From JBJXHN01 sp046233135 (GTDB taxonomy: Bacteria > Pseudomonadota > Alphaproteobacteria > Rhodospirillales > Rhodospirillaceae), in the NCBI GenBank assembly GCA_046233135.1, contig JBJXHN010000007.1:248001-312000 (forward strand): a stretch of DNA of 64,000 nucleotides. Direction: 5' to 3'. The position numbers and the translations under genes were made by a program. The notes below the pieces were generated by a model. It did no database searches and had not been told where the DNA came from. It saw nothing but the letters and a program-made list of their open reading frames with translations. Positions 52,280-60,785 of the stretch are shown in pieces; the first letter of the stretch is position 1, and every line of letters starts with the position of its first letter.

Positions 52280-53173
52280 ATGCGGAAAGTGGGGCTGACC
52301 GAGCTGCAGGCGGTGACGGCCGTGGCGGCCGCGCGGAGTTTTCGGGCGGCTGCGGTCGATTTGGGGGTCTCTCCGTCCGCTCTCAGTCATGCGGTGGCGG
52401 TGCTGGAAGAACGCCTGGGGGTGCGCCTGTTCAACCGGACGACACGCAGCGTCGCGCTGACGGGGGCGGGAGAGCGGTTTGTCGCCCGGGTCGGCCCGGC
52501 CCTGCGCGACATCACAGAAGCGATGGACGCGGCCACCGAAGGACGGGAAACGCCGGCGGGGACGTTGCGCATCAACATGTCTTCTGGCGCGGGGCGGGGG
52601 AGTCTCGTGCCGATCATCGTCCGCTTCCAGCAGAGGTATCCGGCGGTTCATGTGGATGTGGTCACCGAGGGGCGCTTGGTGGACATCGTGGCAGAGGGGT
52701 TTGACCTGGGGGTTCGGCTGGCGGATCTGGTGCCCCAGGACATGATCACCGTGCCCCTGACCCGGCAGGAGCGTTTCGTGGTGGTCGGCACGCCGGCCTA
52801 TTTTACTGCTCATGGCCGTCCTGCCACGCCGGCCGATCTGGCCGCCCATGCCTGCCTGGGCCTGCGGCTGCCGAGCGGCGCGATATACCGGTGGGAATTC
52901 GAGCGTCATGGAGAGCAAGTCCGCCTGGACGTGCGCGGCCCGCTGACCCTTCAAGGGCCGGACCTTGTGCGGGAAGCGGTGCTGGCCGGTGTGGGGCTCG
53001 GATATATGCGGGAACGAAATGTGGTGGAGGATATCAAGGCGGGGCGCCTGGATACCGTTCTGGAGGACTGGACGCCCCCTTTCCCGGGACTGTGTTTCTA
53101 CTACCCCGGCCACCGCCATGTTCCGCCCGCCGTTCGGGCCTTCCTGGATGTGGCGCGGGGACAGCGGTCATGA
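52280..53173 (+). CDS. LysR-family transcriptional regulator
   Basis: The 297-residue protein has the N-terminal winged helix (LTELQAVTAVAAARSFRAAA, VDLGVSPSALSHAVAVLEER, LGVRLFNRTTRSVALTGAGE) and a LysR substrate-binding domain (GTLRINMSSGAGRGSLVPII onward). It resembles the subgroup that controls neighbouring oxidoreductase genes. GAGGAAA before the ATG at 52280 sets the start and rules out the longer frame. It probably regulates the divergent SDR and itself from the shared promoter region. Confidence 0.92.
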   Translation: MRKVGLTELQAVTAVAAARSFRAAAVDLGVSPSALSHAVAVLEERLGVRLFNRTTRSVALTGAGERFVARVGPALRDITEAMDAATEGRETPAGTLRINMSSGAGRGSLVPIIVRFQQRYPAVHVDVVTEGRLVDIVAEGFDLGVRLADLVPQDMITVPLTRQERFVVVGTPAYFTAHGRPATPADLAAHACLGLRLPSGAIYRWEFERHGEQVRLDVRGPLTLQGPDLVREAVLAGVGLGYMRERNVVEDIKAGRLDTVLEDWTPPFPGLCFYYPGHRHVPPAVRAFLDVARGQRS

Positions 53174-53246
53174 GCGCTTGTCGTAGAGCGTCCTTCCCTG
53201 ACGGGGCAGGGTTTCTGATGTGCCGCGCCGCTTCGGGAACGAGAAC

Positions 53247-54404
53247 CTAATCCAGTTCGATGATCCGCAGGCCGGCGCTGTCTTCGGTCAGGGCGATGGC
53301 GATACTGCCGTGCTTCAGGCGCAGGGCGTCGGTGCCGAACAGGTCGCGGCGCCAGCCCTCAAGCGCCTGTACGGCGGCGTTGTCATCGGCGGCGATCCGT
53401 TCCAGGTCGGCGCCATTGGCCACCAGCTTCTGAGCCACGCCGGATTCCTCGCAGCGCATCTTCAGCAGCACCTTCAGCAGGTCCACCACCGGTCCCAGGC
53501 CCTGGGGCAGGTCTTCGCGGTCCGGCGCCCGGGGAAGGTCCTTGTCGGACAGCGCCTGAGCTTCCTGGACCGCGTCCAGAATACCCTGGCCCATCACGCC
53601 CTCGGCCATGCCCTTGGACACGCTGCGCAGTTGCGCCAGCGCGTCGGTGGTGGTGGGGACGTTGGCCGCGATCTCCAGGATGCCTTCGTCCCGCATCACC
53701 CGGTTGCGCGGCATGTCCCGTTCCTGGGCTGTGCGTTCCCGCCAGGCGGCGACCGTCTTCAAGATCGCCAGGAAGCGGCCGGAGCGGGACCGCGCCTTGA
53801 TGCGCTTCCAGGCTTCTTCCGGTTCCACCCGGTAGACGGAGGGGTCGGTGAGGACTGCCATTTCCTCGTCCAGCCACGACGCGCGGCCGGAGTCTTCCAG
53901 GGTGGCGGCCAGCTTTTCGTAGATCACCCGCAAGTGGGTGACGTCGCCCAGAGCATAGATCACCTGGCGGTCGTTCAGCGGCCGGCGCGACCAGTCGGTG
54001 AAGCGCATGGTCTTGTCGATCCGCGCTTTCGCCAGCTTGGTCACCAGGGTCTCGTAGCCCACCGACTCCCCGAAGCCGCAGACCATCGCCGCCACCTGGG
54101 TATCGAAAATCGGCCGGGGCAGGGTACCCGTCAGATGCAGGAAGATCTCCAGGTCCTGACGGGCGGCATGGAATACCTTCAGCACCTTCTCGTTCGCCAT
54201 CAGGTCGAACAGGGGCGTCAGGTCGATGTCCGGCGCCAGGGGATCGACGCAGCGCGCCTCCTCCCGCCCACCCAGCTGAACCAGGCAGAGCTTAGGCCAA
54301 TAGGTCTTCTCGCGCATGAATTCGGTATCCACGGTCACGAAGGGTTCCGTGGACAGCCTGTCGCAGAAGGCGGAAAGGGTTTCGGTATCAGAAATCAGGG
54401 ACAT
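53247..54404 (-). CDS. rnd: Ribonuclease D
   Basis: The 385-residue 3'-to-5' exoribonuclease trims tRNA precursors. The DEDD catalytic set is visible: FVTVDTEFMRE, FHAARQDLEIF, and YALGDVTHLRVIY, followed by an HRDC domain (DMPRNRVMRDEGILEIAANV). The start MSLISDTETLSAFCDRL at 54404 fits the family; the longer frame is excluded. It is divergent from aspS, a common neighbour in alphaproteobacteria. Confidence 0.94.
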   Translation of the reverse strand: MSLISDTETLSAFCDRLSTEPFVTVDTEFMREKTYWPKLCLVQLGGREEARCVDPLAPDIDLTPLFDLMANEKVLKVFHAARQDLEIFLHLTGTLPRPIFDTQVAAMVCGFGESVGYETLVTKLAKARIDKTMRFTDWSRRPLNDRQVIYALGDVTHLRVIYEKLAATLEDSGRASWLDEEMAVLTDPSVYRVEPEEAWKRIKARSRSGRFLAILKTVAAWRERTAQERDMPRNRVMRDEGILEIAANVPTTTDALAQLRSVSKGMAEGVMGQGILDAVQEAQALSDKDLPRAPDREDLPQGLGPVVDLLKVLLKMRCEESGVAQKLVANGADLERIAADDNAAVQALEGWRRDLFGTDALRLKHGSIAIALTEDSAGLRIIELD

Positions 54405-54606
54405 TACCGCCGTATAGCCCGTGCGGGCCGCGCGGGCAAGAAAAACGGCAGGATCCAGTGCATGAAGGCCCCGGAATAAGGGCGTCTTGACAAAGGGCGC
54501 CGAACGGTGTCCCTTCCGCCCAACCGTCCGTACGCCACGGGCGATTCCCCGATTCTGACGTTTTCGTCCCCGTCCCGAACACCCGAATTGCCGAAGGAAG
54601 CCGGCC

Positions 54607-56418
54607 ATGCACCGCTACCGCACCCATACCTGCGACGATCTCCGCCCCGCCCACGAGGGCGAGACGGTGCGCCTGTCCGGCTGGATTCATCGCAAGCGCG
54701 ACCACGGCAACCTGCTGTTCGTCGACCTGCGGGACCACTACGGTCTGACCCAGGTGGTCTGCGACATCTCGCACGAGGTGTTCCCGATTCTCGAAGGTGC
54801 GCGCCCCGAAAGCGTGCTGACGGTCACCGGCAAGGTGGTCCTGCGCACCGAAGAGACCATCAACGCCAAGCTGTCCACCGGGGCCATCGAAGTGGTCGCG
54901 GCAACGGTCGAGGTGCAGTCCGCCGCCGACGTGCTGCCGATGCAGGTGGCCGGCGATCAGGAATTCCCCGAAGACATCCGGCTGACCAACCGCTTTCTGG
55001 ACCTGCGCCGTCCGGACGTGCATGCCAACATGATCCTGCGGTCCAAGGTGATTGCCAGCCTGCGCCGCCGCATGACCGATCAGGGCTTCCTGGAATACCA
55101 GACGCCGATCCTGACTGCGTCCAGCCCCGAAGGCGCGCGTGACTTCCTGGTGCCGTCGCGCATGCATCCCGGCAAGTTCTATGCGCTGCCCCAGGCGCCG
55201 CAGCAGTTCAAGCAGCTGCTGATGGTCAGCGGCTTCGACCGCTATTTCCAGATCGCGCCGTGCTTCCGTGACGAAGACAGCCGCGCCGACCGCAGCCCGG
55301 GCGAATTCTATCAGCTCGATTTCGAAATGAGCTTCGTCACCCAGGACGACGTGTTCAACGCCATCGAACCGGTGCTGGCCGGGGTGTTCGAGGAATTCGG
55401 CGGCGACCGGGCGGTGACCAAGCCGCCGTTCCCGCGCATTCCCTTCGACGAGGCCATGCTGAAGTACGGCTCCGACAAGCCCGACCTGCGCAACCCGCTG
55501 GTGTGCGCCGATGTCACCGAATCCTTCCGGGACGGCGGCTTCGGCCTGTTCTCCAAGCAGGTGGCTGCCGGGTCTGTGGTGCGGGCCATTCCGGCGCCGG
55601 GGGCCGCGAGCCGTCCGCGCGGCTGGTTCGACAAGCTGAACGACTGGGCGCGGGAAAACGGCGCGGGCGGTCTGGGCTACATCATCTATGGCGAAGATGG
55701 TCCGCGCGGCCCCATCGCCAAGAACCTGGAAGCCGACCGGGTGGATGCCATCCGCGAAACCGTGGGCCTGAAGGCCGGCGATGCCGTCTTCTTTGCCTGC
55801 GACAAGGCGCTGAAGGCCGCCAAGTTCTCCGGCCTGGTGCGCGAGCGGCTCTGCGACGATCTGGAACTGCGCGAAACCGGCGTGTTCAAGTTCTGCTGGA
55901 CCGTTGACTTCCCGATGTACGAAATGAACGAAGACACCGGGCAGATCGAATTCAGCCACAACCCGTTTTCCATGCCCCAGGGCGAGCTGGAAGCGCTGGA
56001 GACCATGGACCCGCTGGATATCAAGGCCTTCCAATACGACATCGTCTGTAATGGCGTGGAACTGTCCTCGGGCGCCATCCGGAACCACCGCCCGGACATC
56101 ATGTACAAGGCCTTCGAGATCGCCGGCTATTCCAACGAGGAAGTGGAATCCCGCTTTGGCGGCATGCTGCGCGCCTTCAAGTACGGTGCCCCGCCGCACG
56201 GTGGCTCGGCCCCGGGCGTGGATCGCATCGTGATGCTGCTGGCCGACGAGCCGAACATCCGTGAAGTCATTCTGTTCCCGATGAACGGTCAGGCACAGGA
56301 CCTGCTGATGCAGGCCCCGAATTCGGTCAGCGAGAAGCAGTTGAAGGAACTGCATATCAAACTCGACCTGCCCAAGAAGGCGGTCAAGGTGAAGGACGGG
56401 GACAAGGCCGAAGGCTGA
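54607..56418 (+). CDS. aspS: Aspartate-tRNA ligase
   Basis: The 603-residue class II synthetase has the N-terminal OB anticodon-binding domain (VRLSGWIHRKRDHGNLLFVD), motif 2 (CFRDEDSRADRSPGEFYQLD), the bacterial GAD insert, and motif 3 (GGSAPGVDRIVMLLADEPNI). It attaches Asp to tRNA-Asp in the cytoplasm and, in bacteria lacking asparaginyl-tRNA synthetase, may also charge tRNA-Asn. AAGGAAG lies seven bases before the ATG. Confidence 0.97.
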   Translation: MHRYRTHTCDDLRPAHEGETVRLSGWIHRKRDHGNLLFVDLRDHYGLTQVVCDISHEVFPILEGARPESVLTVTGKVVLRTEETINAKLSTGAIEVVAATVEVQSAADVLPMQVAGDQEFPEDIRLTNRFLDLRRPDVHANMILRSKVIASLRRRMTDQGFLEYQTPILTASSPEGARDFLVPSRMHPGKFYALPQAPQQFKQLLMVSGFDRYFQIAPCFRDEDSRADRSPGEFYQLDFEMSFVTQDDVFNAIEPVLAGVFEEFGGDRAVTKPPFPRIPFDEAMLKYGSDKPDLRNPLVCADVTESFRDGGFGLFSKQVAAGSVVRAIPAPGAASRPRGWFDKLNDWARENGAGGLGYIIYGEDGPRGPIAKNLEADRVDAIRETVGLKAGDAVFFACDKALKAAKFSGLVRERLCDDLELRETGVFKFCWTVDFPMYEMNEDTGQIEFSHNPFSMPQGELEALETMDPLDIKAFQYDIVCNGVELSSGAIRNHRPDIMYKAFEIAGYSNEEVESRFGGMLRAFKYGAPPHGGSAPGVDRIVMLLADEPNIREVILFPMNGQAQDLLMQAPNSVSEKQLKELHIKLDLPKKAVKVKDGDKAEG

Positions 56419-56429
56419 GGCTCTACATC

Positions 56430-56460
56430 GAGCGGAAAAGTGGGTACCGGTTTTCCGCTC
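56430..56460. repeat. Palindromic intergenic repeat element
   Basis: GAGCGGAAAA (56430-56439) pairs perfectly with TTTTCCGCTC (56451-56460); the 11-base loop GTGGGTACCGG contains GGTACC. This sequence type, AGCGGAAAA then GTGGGTACCGG, is a dispersed palindrome found between genes of many alphaproteobacteria, as I recall. Its 3' T-run start also suits an aspS terminator. Confidence 0.6.
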
Positions 56461-56475
56461 CACTTGATGCTCTAC

Positions 56476-56497
56476 CGCCTCCGTTTGGGTCGATGCA
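56476..56497 (+). repeat. 22-base repeat, copy 2
   Basis: Exact copy of the intergenic sequence at 14285-14306, here just after the palindromic repeat downstream of aspS. Confidence 0.55.
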
Positions 56498-56512
56498 CTG
56501 GGCACCCGTCCG

Positions 56513-56581
56513 GTGTGATTGTCATCACACTGAATTCAGTGAAGAAATTTTGTCCGGCCGTGATCACTGTCACGGCCGGAC
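56513..56581. other. Cluster of three palindromes between aspS and a small gene
   Basis: Three dyads in 70 bases: GTGTGAT/ATCACAC (56513-56530, loop TGTC), the perfect palindrome CACTGAATTCAGTG (56528-56541) sharing its first three bases, and the 12-bp stem GTCCGGCCGTGA/TCACGGCCGGAC (56552-56581, loop TCACTG). Such density suggests an operator cluster or structured RNA before the gene at 56662; none was identified. Confidence 0.5.
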
Positions 56582-56661
56582 GCGTGTTCGGGGCATAGGG
56601 TTGATTTCGGAGAGCGGCCGCATCGGTGCCGCCCCGAATGGACTGCGAAAGGATCGCCCCG

Positions 56662-56892
56662 ATGGCTACGCCCCATGCCGCGTTTTCACCGCATCACTCC
56701 ATCGTTCCGTCCATGGCCACGGCCGAGGATCTGGCAGGCTTCAGCATGGTGGATTTGTCTGCCCTGGAAGGGGCCATGCTGCTGGGCCGTCAGGAACGGC
56801 GGCCGATGCATCGCGCGGCCACGTCTCCGGTGATGGTCGACCCGCTGACACTGTTTCGGGATGTGATCATCGATCTGAGGTCGCGCGCCTGA
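56662..56892 (+). CDS. Small protein of unknown function
   Basis: A 76-residue product, MATPHAAFSPHHSIVPSMAT, with an acidic middle (AEDLAGFSMVDLSALEGAML) and a basic end (LLGRQERRPMHRAATSPVMV). No domain, signal or membrane helix. AAAGGA lies nine bases before the ATG. Its 3' end overlaps the convergent glycosyltransferase gene by 26 bases. The upstream palindrome cluster may control it. Confidence 0.55.
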   Translation: MATPHAAFSPHHSIVPSMATAEDLAGFSMVDLSALEGAMLLGRQERRPMHRAATSPVMVDPLTLFRDVIIDLRSRA

Positions 56893-58066
56893 CGGCTTCG
56901 GCGATGGCGTGGTCAGGGCTGATGTTCAGGCAGAATTTCGCCAGCTCCCGGGCCTGATCCGCGTGCCCCGACAGCTGCAAGGCTGCGGCCGACAGAGCCA
57001 GACCGTCGGGATCGTCGGCGCTGACGTCCAGCAGCCGACGGACGGCCTGTAGTGTTGCTTCCACATCGCCATGGTCCAGCGCGGACCGGGCTTCGGCCAC
57101 CAAGCGGCGCCCCAGCGCACCCCGCCGGCTCGCCCAATAGGCTGCTGCTGCCGGACCGATCCAGGGGGGCACGGGGCATGCATATATCCTGCGGAAAGCA
57201 TCGGTCATTGGCAAGTCCACCACTACCGCTTCGGGCAGGATCGGCGGCACGAGAGTGTCGGGTAGTGGCTGGTCGAGGGACAGGACACCGCAGTGGGTGC
57301 CGCTGCCATCCATGCCGATGTTGGCGCTGAGACTGCGGATCGGCTTCAGAGAAACCCCGTCATTGATGAAATGGGCGAACGTGAAGCACGAGTCCCAGGA
57401 TTGCAGGCGTCCCAGTCGCTGGCCGGCGACGAGTTGCAACCGGTCCTGCCCGCCCATGGCAAAGCGGGCCTGGGCGTTCAGATCGGCAGCCAGGCTGTCG
57501 TACCCATCGAGCTCCCAATCCACCTTGGCCCATCGGTCGGCCCAACTGGCCCACCCCCACACGCTTTCCCGCAGGCAGAACCAGGTTCCGTCGGGATCGA
57601 CACCGCCCGGCAAGGGCATGATGCCGGACGGCGGCATCCAGGTGCTGATCGAAAAGACTTCCGGGCGGTCAGAATAAATTTCTAGAGCCTTGTTTAAATA
57701 GGTGAGAGCGCAGGGTGCCAGACAGATGTCGTCTTCGACGACGATGGCGCGGCCATGGGAGTCCATCAGCCGGCTGACCCCCTCGATCACCGAGCGGGAC
57801 AGTCCCTTATTGACAGGCGCGACAATCATTTCGACCGACGCGAAGGCGCCTTCGGCGGCTTGCAGGGCGGCGGTGCGGGCACCCTGGCAAGGGGCTTCGT
57901 CATCACCGTTGCGTGGACCGTCTGCGAATAGAGTCAGGGCCGTTTCGCGGGCCAGCGGGCTCTTGGCCAGGGCTTCGATGGCCTGACGCGTGTGATCAGG
58001 CCGCCGGAAGAGAAAGAAGGCGATCGGGGCCGGATCCGACGGATGCCTGGAAACCTTGCCGGTCAT
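56867..58066 (-). CDS. Family 2/GNT-I-like glycosyltransferase
   Basis: The 399-residue protein starts MTGKVSRHPSDPAPIAFFLF and has a GT-A core: RRPDHTRQAIEALAKSPLAR, LTLFADGPRNGDDEAP, and the acidic metal site GRAIVVEDDICLAPCAL, as in GNT-I-like family 2 enzymes, then WFCLRESVWGWASWADRWAK. A short helical TPR-like region closes it (ALQLSGHADQARELAKFCLN). Its ATG overlaps the stop of the GT4 gene (ATGA), so the two are coupled. Substrate unknown; likely surface glycan or protein glycosylation. Confidence 0.78.
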   Translation of the reverse strand: MTGKVSRHPSDPAPIAFFLFRRPDHTRQAIEALAKSPLARETALTLFADGPRNGDDEAPCQGARTAALQAAEGAFASVEMIVAPVNKGLSRSVIEGVSRLMDSHGRAIVVEDDICLAPCALTYLNKALEIYSDRPEVFSISTWMPPSGIMPLPGGVDPDGTWFCLRESVWGWASWADRWAKVDWELDGYDSLAADLNAQARFAMGGQDRLQLVAGQRLGRLQSWDSCFTFAHFINDGVSLKPIRSLSANIGMDGSGTHCGVLSLDQPLPDTLVPPILPEAVVVDLPMTDAFRRIYACPVPPWIGPAAAAYWASRRGALGRRLVAEARSALDHGDVEATLQAVRRLLDVSADDPDGLALSAAALQLSGHADQARELAKFCLNISPDHAIAEAVRRATSDR

Positions 58067-59406
58067 TTGCAGGCCTGCTCCCGGTCGGACAGGCGATCGA
58101 GCAGGAAGGCCCGCCACCGTCCGGCGACGGCTTCCAGGCTGTGATAGGCTTCGACAGCGCGGCGGCCGGCGCGGCCGAGGCGGGCGCGTTCCCGGGGGTC
58201 GTCCAGCAGGGCCGCACAGATGTCGAGCAACGCGCTTTCGTCCTCGGCGGGCACCAGGGCCATGCCCTGGCCCAGACCCACTTCGGGCAGGCCCCCCACG
58301 CCCATGGCCGCCACCGGACGGGCGCAGGCGGCGGCTTCCAGCGCGGTCTGGCCGAAGGTCTCCGCTTTGGAGAACAGAACCACCAGGTCGGCGGCGCCGT
58401 AAGCCAGCGGCATCATCTGCGGATGAAGCTGGGCATGGTAGGTGACGTTGGGCTGGGCGCGCAGCCAGTCCGCGTCGGCTCCGAACGCGCCGACCACCAG
58501 CAGGTGGGGCAGGGCAGGCAGGGTACGCAATCCCCGCACCATGGAGCGTCGGCGGGCGGCGCCCTTGTACGGATTGTCGAAATTGACAGCCGGGACCAAC
58601 ACCACGGGGGAGGCATCGGCCTGGGTGGGAATGCCCAGGGCGCGGCGGGAGACATGGGGGCTATGCGGCGTCATGGCCAGATCGTCCAGGCCGAGAGGCA
58701 GGGTAGCGATCAGAGGCGGCGCATCGGGGAAGCGCCGGCGCACTTGGTTGGCAGACCAATGGCTGTTGGCGGCCACGCAGACCCCCGGCGTGGTCAGGAC
58801 TTCGCCCCGGCTCCGCCACAGGGCGGCGATCTCGTCCCGGGGAAAGACGGGATATTCTTCGGCCGTCGGACAGGTGGCGTCGCAGCCTGCTTCGTCAGCG
58901 AACAGGGCGCAGGGGCCGGGATAGGGACAGCGGCCGGTAATCGCGTACAGGTCGTGGGTGACCAGGGCGACGACGGGCACGATGTCCGCCGCTTCCGCCA
59001 TCCATTCCAGGGGCCAGCGGGCGCCATGGACCATGCCGCAGATCACCACGTCCGGGATGAAGGCCTCCAGCAGGGTCATGAAACGCTTGCGCGCGCCGGC
59101 CTCCACGGCGCCACCCGGGTCATCGGCCGGGATCATGGGCAGGGCGACGGCGCCGTCGAAGACACCGGGGAACGTTTCGAGAAATGCCAGTTCGGCGTGG
59201 GTGTGGACCCCGGTCAGGGCATCCCCGTAGGCCAGCGCCACCCGATGACCGGCCAGCAACAGGGCTGCGGCCAGACGGCCGGTGGCAATGCCGGCGCCGA
59301 AGCGGATGCCGCTGTCGTTGACCAGAAGAATGCGCAGGGGCTCGTCCGCGTCAAGACGGCGGCGGGCTTCGGAAGCGCGAAGGTAGAGGGAGGCTGCTTG
59401 AATCAT
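58063..59406 (-). CDS. Family 4 glycosyltransferase
   Basis: The 447-residue GT-B protein has an N-lobe beginning RILLVNDSGIRFGAGIATGR and a C-lobe with VVLVPAVNFDNPYKGAARRR, HLLVVGAFGADADWL, and the donor-site stretch LVVLFSKAETFGQTALEAAA, typical of GT4. A cysteine-rich insert (GRCPYPGPCALFADEAGCDA, TCP) recalls relatives that carry a Cys cluster in the N-lobe. It sits between an FAD oxidoreductase gene (29 bases upstream) and the GT2-like gene (4-base overlap). Confidence 0.82.
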   Translation of the reverse strand: MIQAASLYLRASEARRRLDADEPLRILLVNDSGIRFGAGIATGRLAAALLLAGHRVALAYGDALTGVHTHAELAFLETFPGVFDGAVALPMIPADDPGGAVEAGARKRFMTLLEAFIPDVVICGMVHGARWPLEWMAEAADIVPVVALVTHDLYAITGRCPYPGPCALFADEAGCDATCPTAEEYPVFPRDEIAALWRSRGEVLTTPGVCVAANSHWSANQVRRRFPDAPPLIATLPLGLDDLAMTPHSPHVSRRALGIPTQADASPVVLVPAVNFDNPYKGAARRRSMVRGLRTLPALPHLLVVGAFGADADWLRAQPNVTYHAQLHPQMMPLAYGAADLVVLFSKAETFGQTALEAAACARPVAAMGVGGLPEVGLGQGMALVPAEDESALLDICAALLDDPRERARLGRAGRRAVEAYHSLEAVAGRWRAFLLDRLSDREQACK

Positions 59407-59435
59407 GGTCCATCGAGTGTAGCGGAAGATCGCGC

Positions 59436-60605
59436 CTAAATCACGGCCTGCTCCAGCACGGGCGCGCGGTCGGGGGCGAAGCGGGAAAGGTCCAGGGTGG
59501 TGAAGCGGCCGTGCAGGATCAATTCTGCGACTGCCCGTCCCACCGCCGGCGACTGCTGAATGCCGTGACCGGAGAAGCCGTTGGCCAGCATCAGGTTCGG
59601 TCGCTCCGGGTGCCAGCCGATCAGGGCGTTGGCATCAACCGTGTTCATGGCGTAGTGGCCGGCCCAGGCGCCGGCGAAGCGCAGGCGCTCGAAGGCCGGG
59701 ATGCGGTCGGCCAGCAGGGGCCACAGCCGCTCGTCGAACAGGTCGTAGGCCACATCCAGATCCAGGGTGTCGTGGTCATCGGCGGCAGCGGGCGGCAGAC
59801 CGCAGAGAAACCTGTCGCCCTCCGGCCGGACATAAAAGCCCGACGGATCGATGATCATCGGACAGCCGGGCAGGGTGTCGGGGCAGGTAAAGGTAAAAAC
59901 GCAGCGCCTGCGGGGGCGCACCGGCACATCGACGCCGGCCATTGCCGCTGCCAGATGGGCGCGCGGCCCGGCGGCGTTGACGCAGACCGCGCAGCCCAAG
60001 GCCGATCCGTCATCCAGATTCAGGCCGGTAACCCGGGTACGGTCAAGGCTCAGGCCGACGACCTCGGCTTTGCGGAACACGGCCCCCTGATGGCGGGCAC
60101 GGCTGCGGAACGCCTGCAGCAGGGCATAGGGATCGAACCACCCTTCGTCGCAGCGCCCCAGGCTGCCGAGCGCGATGTCGTCCACCCGTAGCCAGGGGAA
60201 CCGGGCGGACAGCGCATCAGGGCTGAGCAGGTCCACCGGCGCGCCTTCGGCCTGCTGGACGCGGTGGTTGGCCTCCAGCACCGGCCGCCCGGCGGCGGTG
60301 GCGAGGAAAAGGTAGCCGCCTTCGACGAGGCTGAGGTGAGGTGGTTCGCAGCCGGGAACGGCCAGGATTTCCGGCGCCCGGCGCAGGAAGTCGATGCCGA
60401 AGCGGGAAATGCGCACATTCTCGGCCGTGGAAAATTGCTGGCGGATCGAGCCGACGGAGCGGGTGGTGGAGCACTCGGCATAGGTGGGGTCTCGCTCCAG
60501 GACCGTTACCTTGCCGGCCATGACCGGATCGGTGGTCAGGAAATAGGCGATGGCAGCGCCGATGACGCCCCCGCCGATAATGGCCACCTCGACCGCGTCG
60601 CGCAT
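59436..60605 (-). CDS. FAD-dependent oxidoreductase (DAO family)
   Basis: The 389-residue flavoprotein has the dinucleotide motif AIIGGGVIGAAIAYFL at the N-terminus, CSTTRSVGSIRQQFST, CVNAAGPRAHLAAAMAG, and the C-terminal LMLANGFSGHGIQQSPAVGR, which is the DAO-family cofactor-closing segment. It resembles sarcosine or dimethylglycine oxidase-like enzymes; the amine substrate is unknown. Start at 60605 with AAAGGGGG upstream. It is the first gene of an operon with two glycosyltransferases, an odd combination. Confidence 0.85.
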   Translation of the reverse strand: MRDAVEVAIIGGGVIGAAIAYFLTTDPVMAGKVTVLERDPTYAECSTTRSVGSIRQQFSTAENVRISRFGIDFLRRAPEILAVPGCEPPHLSLVEGGYLFLATAAGRPVLEANHRVQQAEGAPVDLLSPDALSARFPWLRVDDIALGSLGRCDEGWFDPYALLQAFRSRARHQGAVFRKAEVVGLSLDRTRVTGLNLDDGSALGCAVCVNAAGPRAHLAAAMAGVDVPVRPRRRCVFTFTCPDTLPGCPMIIDPSGFYVRPEGDRFLCGLPPAAADDHDTLDLDVAYDLFDERLWPLLADRIPAFERLRFAGAWAGHYAMNTVDANALIGWHPERPNLMLANGFSGHGIQQSPAVGRAVAELILHGRFTTLDLSRFAPDRAPVLEQAVI

Positions 60606-60785
60606 GCACGCCCCCTTTCCGCTGGATGGAGGGGAGAGGACCGATCCCCGAAGCGATGGCGATTCAGGGACTTCCGGCGCCACAGCCTCTTGTGGTCACA
60701 GGGCGCCAGGGGCCATATGCTAAGCACAGGCCCGATCAAAGGGCCAGCTGGGAAGCGACGAAAAAACCGAAAGGGAGTGTGTTTC

